The translations under genes were made by a program, and so were the position numbers. Positions 62,648 through 64,000 of a DNA stretch of 64,000 nucleotides are shown here, one piece after another. Source of the DNA: Aliiroseovarius sp. S1339 (GTDB taxonomy: Bacteria; Pseudomonadota; Alphaproteobacteria; Rhodobacterales; Rhodobacteraceae); NCBI RefSeq assembly GCF_023195695.1, contig NZ_JALPQG010000001.1:372001-436000 (forward strand), in the 5' to 3' direction. Under the pieces are notes generated by a model. The model was given only the letters and a program-made list of their open reading frames with translations. It had not been told where the DNA came from and did no database searches. Within the stretch, counting starts at the first letter, position 1. Each line of letters opens with the position of its first letter.

Positions 62648-64000
62648 ATGTCCGACACCTCGCCCACCGACACCCTTTTTATGCCTCCAGCGCATCCCTT
62701 TGATGACGACAAGCTGAAGGAAGAATGTGGTGTTTTCGGTGTCGTTGGCCTTGCAGATGCTGCAAATTTTGTGGCTCTTGGCCTGCACGCCCTGCAACAC
62801 CGGGGACAAGAAGCTGGCGGCATCGTCTGCCATGATCCCGAACAAGGCTTCAACTCTGCGCGCCGCTTTGGCTATGTGCGCGACAACTTTACCAAAGCCA
62901 GCTTGATGGAAACGCTGCCCGGCCCAATCGCCATCGGCCACGTGCGTTATTCCACAGCCGGGTCAAAAGGCGCTGTCATCCGCGACGTGCAGCCCTTCTT
63001 TGGCGAATTTTCCATGGGCGGTGCGGCTATTGCCCACAATGGCAACATCACCAACGCCGTGGCCCTGCGCCGCGAATTGGTAGAACGCGGGTCGATCTTT
63101 CAAAGCTCGTCTGACAGCGAATGTATTATTCACCTGATGGCGCGCTCCCTGCAACGCAACATCCCGGAACGGATGGAAGACGCGCTGCGCCGCGTCGAAG
63201 GCGCGTTTTCCGTGGTGGCGATGACACGTACAAAAATGATGGGCGTGCGCGACCCACATGGCGTGCGCCCGCTGGTGTTGGGACGCTTAGGGGAAGGCTG
63301 GGTTCTCTCCTCTGAAACTTGCGCGTTGGACATCATCGGGGCCGAATTCATTCGCGAAATCGAGCCCGGCGAGATGGTTGTGATCAGCGCGGAGGGCGTG
63401 GAAAGTCGCTTTCCCTTCCGCCCGAAACCCTCGAAGTTCTGCATTTTCGAACATGTGTATTTCTCGCGTCCCGATAGCAGCTATGGCGGTCGCTCCGTCT
63501 ATGAAACCCGCCGCCAGATCGGCGTCGAGTTGGCACGCGAAAACCCCGTGGACGCCGATATCGTCTGCCCCGTGCCCGACAGCGGCACGCCTGCCGCGAT
63601 AGGGTACAGTCAGGAAAGCGGCATTCCTTACGCGATGGGGATTATCCGCAACCAGTATATGGGCCGCACCTTCATTGAGCCGACCGAACAGATCCGCAAC
63701 ATGGGTGTACGCCTGAAACTGAATGTCAACCGCGCCCTGATCAAGGGCAAGCGCGTGGTGTTGGTCGACGACAGCGTTGTGCGTGGCACGACGACCCGTA
63801 AAGTCAAAGACATGATGCTGGACGCGGGTGCCGCAGAGGTTCATTTTCGCATTGCGTCCCCGCCCACCGCGTGGCCCTGTTTCTATGGCGTGGACACACC
63901 GGAACGCGAAAACCTGCTGGCCGCCTCAATGACCGAGGAGGAGATGCGCGAGCACCTCACCGTCGACAGTCTGAAATTCATTTCGCTGGACGGCCTGTAT
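62648..64000 (+). CDS. purF: amidophosphoribosyltransferase (3' end cut by window)
   Basis: First committed enzyme of purine synthesis, producing phosphoribosylamine from PRPP and glutamine. 451 codons are visible, open at the right edge. The start MSDTSPTDTLFMPPAHPF leads to the class II glutamine amidotransferase domain with nucleophile C27 in EECGVFG, preceded by a 26-residue propeptide to be removed. The PRPP site VVLVDDSVVRGTTTR is present about residues 370-384. Upstream of the start a ggag serves as ribosome-binding site. Confidence 0.97.
   Translation, partial: MSDTSPTDTLFMPPAHPFDDDKLKEECGVFGVVGLADAANFVALGLHALQHRGQEAGGIVCHDPEQGFNSARRFGYVRDNFTKASLMETLPGPIAIGHVRYSTAGSKGAVIRDVQPFFGEFSMGGAAIAHNGNITNAVALRRELVERGSIFQSSSDSECIIHLMARSLQRNIPERMEDALRRVEGAFSVVAMTRTKMMGVRDPHGVRPLVLGRLGEGWVLSSETCALDIIGAEFIREIEPGEMVVISAEGVESRFPFRPKPSKFCIFEHVYFSRPDSSYGGRSVYETRRQIGVELARENPVDADIVCPVPDSGTPAAIGYSQESGIPYAMGIIRNQYMGRTFIEPTEQIRNMGVRLKLNVNRALIKGKRVVLVDDSVVRGTTTRKVKDMMLDAGAAEVHFRIASPPTAWPCFYGVDTPERENLLAASMTEEEMREHLTVDSLKFISLDGLY

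Overview
The window is GC-rich alphaproteobacterial chromosome, most likely from the Roseobacter/Rhodobacteraceae group. The evidence is an RcGTA-type gene transfer agent cluster, a fabD-fabG-acpP-fabF-mltG block, a pyruvate dehydrogenase operon with a lipoyl domain on the E1 beta subunit, Hint_2-type proteins, and a GC-rich intergenic element (ggggctytgcccc ... ccagaagaagc) present twice. Genus and species cannot be read from the sequence alone. No rRNA, CRISPR array, insertion sequence or integrase was seen. One tRNA, tRNA-Leu(UAG), is present.

Layout. 1-9953: DUF427 end, anmK, tyrS, an aminotransferase, a PpiD-like membrane chaperone, trpE, a DUF3179 protein whose start site lies inside a perfect 16-bp inverted repeat, and two tandem cyclophilins. 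10116-14316: pgk, a hidden two-gene unit (41-aa ORF plus HemP), class I fructose-bisphosphate aldolase, and a lamin-tail/Hint protein. 14477-19459: FtsB-like protein, the pdhA-pdhB-DUF5076-pdhC operon behind a palindromic operator-like site, and an AhpD-like protein. 19547-20937: cysE and a DksA-like zinc-finger gene. 20918-35271 (minus strand): a complete-looking GTA head-tail cluster, read from small terminase (35271) down to the host-specificity protein and a small last gene. 35454-41176 (minus): mltG, fabF, a divergent HisA-like gene, acpP, fabG, fabD. 42314-43559: rpsF-rpsR-rplI. 43613-47662: a less GC-rich accessory stretch with an ExeA-like AAA+ membrane ATPase and a convergent exported coiled-coil protein, followed by a Tat-type lipoprotein transglycosylase. 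48225-54445: trigger factor behind tRNA-Leu, a Hint-like protein lacking the catalytic Cys, a bifunctional NAD(P)HX repair enzyme with a compositionally odd middle, glnB-glnA and a small lipoprotein. 54919-64000: an EEP-family hydrolase, a hydrolase-OsmC fusion, alr-mlaE-mlaF, PqiA, radA, cvpA and the 5' part of purF.

How the genes work together. The GTA block encodes packaging (g1, g2), head (portal, protease, capsid), neck and connector, tail, and a tail-tip peptidase plus baseplate/host-specificity proteins. It has no replication, integration or lysogeny genes, which fits a domesticated particle rather than a prophage. The fab block supplies fatty-acid synthesis. The pdh block supplies acetyl-CoA. 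glnB-glnA is the nitrogen-assimilation pair. The mla genes encode the inner-membrane core of a lipid transporter.

The less usual items are the start-codon-sequestering repeat before the DUF3179 gene, the hidden hemP unit, the HisA-like paralogue with a changed catalytic residue inside the fab cluster, the ExeA/Sel1-like/beta-domain protein and its coiled-coil neighbour, the two Hint proteins, and the hairpins inside the GTA operon.
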